Assembly (NCBI GenBank): GCA_030146725.1
Contig: JASLBJ010000167.1
Span: 1 to 6,628, forward strand
Reading direction: 5' to 3'
Length of the DNA stretch: 6,628 nt
Source of the DNA: Sphingomicrobium sp.
GTDB lineage: Bacteria > Pseudomonadota > Alphaproteobacteria > Sphingomonadales > Sphingomonadaceae
Shown: positions 5,684 to 6,628 of the stretch, piece by piece
Numbering within the stretch: position 1 is the stretch's first letter
Layout of the letters: each line of letters starts with the position of its first letter
Notes under the pieces: generated by a model
Databases searched by the model: none
Seen by the model: the letters and a program-made list of their open reading frames with translations, nothing else
What the model was told of the DNA's origin: nothing
Made by a program: the position numbers and the translations under genes

Positions 5684-6628
5684 ATGTTCCGGTCCGTGAG
5701 CATCACCGCCGTCGTGCTTGCCAGCTCGAGTCCGGCAATTGCCCAGCGCGCGGGCGAGAATGCCGTGTCGTCCGCCACGGATGCGTTCGGTTCCAGTGTG
5801 GGCAACGAGCGTGTGGGACTCTACTTTCCCCAAAGCGCGCGGGGCTTCAGTCCGGTGCAGGCGGGCAACGTGCGCATCGACGGCCTGTTCTTCGACTATC
5901 AGACCGAGCTCAACAGTCGCCTGATCTCCGGCAGCAACGTCCGGGTCGGGCTGACGGCGCAGGGTTATCCATTCCCGGCGCCGACGGGTGTCGCCGACTT
6001 CTCGCTGCGCCTGCCCGGAGCCGAGGCGGTCGCAAGCACGGTTCTCGGTTACGGACCCTATGGCGGTTTGCGCGGGGAGGTCGATGCACAGCTTCCGATC
6101 AGCGAGACGCTCGGCATTGCCGCCGGGATCGGCATTAACCAGGAAGAGCAATATTATGGCGGCAGGCGGCGTATCCGGACGGCCGCCGCAGTTGCACGCT
6201 GGCGCCCGACAGACGGACTGGAAGTCATTCCGTTCTGGAGCATGCAGGACAATGCAGGCGACGAGGGGCAGCCGATCATCCTCACCGCGGGTGCCTACCT
6301 CCCGCCACGCTTCGAACGGCGGCGATACTTCGGCCCCGAGTGGGCGCAGAACGAGGCCCGCGGATTGAACTCGGGGCTGCTCACCACCTGGCGTTCCGGC
6401 CACTGGACGCTTCGCGGCGGTGCATTCCGTTCGGTCTCCCGCCAGGAGCGCAATTTCAACGTCATCTATCAAAACACCTCGCGCGACGGCGAAGCCGACC
6501 GCCAGGTGGCCTATGAAAAGGGGCGCCGCAACGCCTCCACCTCGGGCGAGCTGCGTCTTACGCGGCAACTGATCGAAGGCGACCGCCTCCACCAGTTCCA
6601 CCTGATGACGCGGGGCCGTATCGAGGAC
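5684..6628 (+). CDS. TonB-dependent outer-membrane receptor, 3'-truncated by the window edge
   Basis: Open frame of 315 codons with no stop before the right edge, so only the N-terminal part is seen. Residues 1-20 form a signal peptide (MFRSVSITAVVLASSSPAIA, cleavage before or after Q21). A plug domain occupies about 30-135: DAFGSSVGNERVGLYFPQ, RGFSPVQAGNVRIDGLFFD, SNVRVGLTAQGYPFPAPTGV, then a glycine-rich YGPYGGLRGEV. From about 136 on, alternating patterns typical of outer-membrane beta strands appear (LGIAAGIGIN, AAAVARWRP, LEVIPFWSMQD, WTLRGGAFRS). No clear TonB box or N-terminal signalling domain is visible. Such receptors take up siderophores, metal complexes or other large substrates using TonB energy; the substrate cannot be told here. 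It diverges from the DsbD-like gene across 132 nt (114 nt if the longer DsbD start is used) that contain leader copy B. Codon-position GC bias and the ribosome binding site favour this frame over the long antisense frame. Confidence 0.88.
   Translation, partial: MFRSVSITAVVLASSSPAIAQRAGENAVSSATDAFGSSVGNERVGLYFPQSARGFSPVQAGNVRIDGLFFDYQTELNSRLISGSNVRVGLTAQGYPFPAPTGVADFSLRLPGAEAVASTVLGYGPYGGLRGEVDAQLPISETLGIAAGIGINQEEQYYGGRRRIRTAAAVARWRPTDGLEVIPFWSMQDNAGDEGQPIILTAGAYLPPRFERRRYFGPEWAQNEARGLNSGLLTTWRSGHWTLRGGAFRSVSRQERNFNVIYQNTSRDGEADRQVAYEKGRRNASTSGELRLTRQLIEGDRLHQFHLMTRGRIED

Noticed and set aside
5600..6601. 333-codon open frame on the minus strand
   Set aside because: It is antisense to the TonB-dependent receptor, whose plus-strand frame has a ribosome binding site, signal peptide and plug motifs. 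The antisense translation shows no family features and is a high-GC shadow.
1..6628. tRNA, rRNA, CRISPR arrays, insertion sequences, phage or toxin-antitoxin genes
   Set aside because: None were seen on either strand. The gene content is ordinary chromosomal envelope, signalling and stress genes.

Overview
The window is GC-rich, has no rRNA, tRNA, CRISPR array or transposase that I can see, and looks like chromosomal DNA of an alphaproteobacterium. A sphingomonad (Sphingomonadales) is most likely: the TonB-dependent receptor, DsbD-family and PRX-like proteins have the sequence style of that group. This is inference from pattern recognition, not a database match.

Layout. Five genes lie on the minus strand and one on the plus strand. 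From the right: a TonB-dependent outer-membrane receptor starts at 5684 (+) and runs off the right edge. Divergent from it is a DsbD/ScsB-type transmembrane thiol reductase (3470-5551, or 5569 for the longer start), followed after about 14 nt by a secreted peroxiredoxin-like thioredoxin-fold protein (2829-3455). These two probably form one transcript and make a periplasmic thiol-redox pair. An extragenic REP-type palindrome (2763-2804) then separates them from a two-component system: a membrane-embedded HisKA_3 histidine kinase (1483-2631) whose stop overlaps the start of a NarL/LuxR-type response regulator (815-1486) in an ATGA junction. After about 240 nt without a gene comes a DUF892/YciF ferritin-like protein (29-571), with a possible general-stress (EcfG-type) promoter upstream and a perfect 18-bp palindrome over its stop codon.

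The most interesting signal is not a gene. The DNA just upstream of the histidine kinase and of the DsbD-like gene shares a leader of about 90-115 nt, although the two genes are unrelated. The copies share ordered conserved blocks, a 17-nt identical core, matching base-paired arms and almost identical spacing (35 and 34 nt) from the core to the start codon. The core also reads as a start codon followed by T-F-G-L-W in both copies. It is either a cis-acting structured leader joining the redox genes and the two-component system in one regulon, or a dispersed repeat that settled at gene starts. I cannot tell these apart from this window alone.
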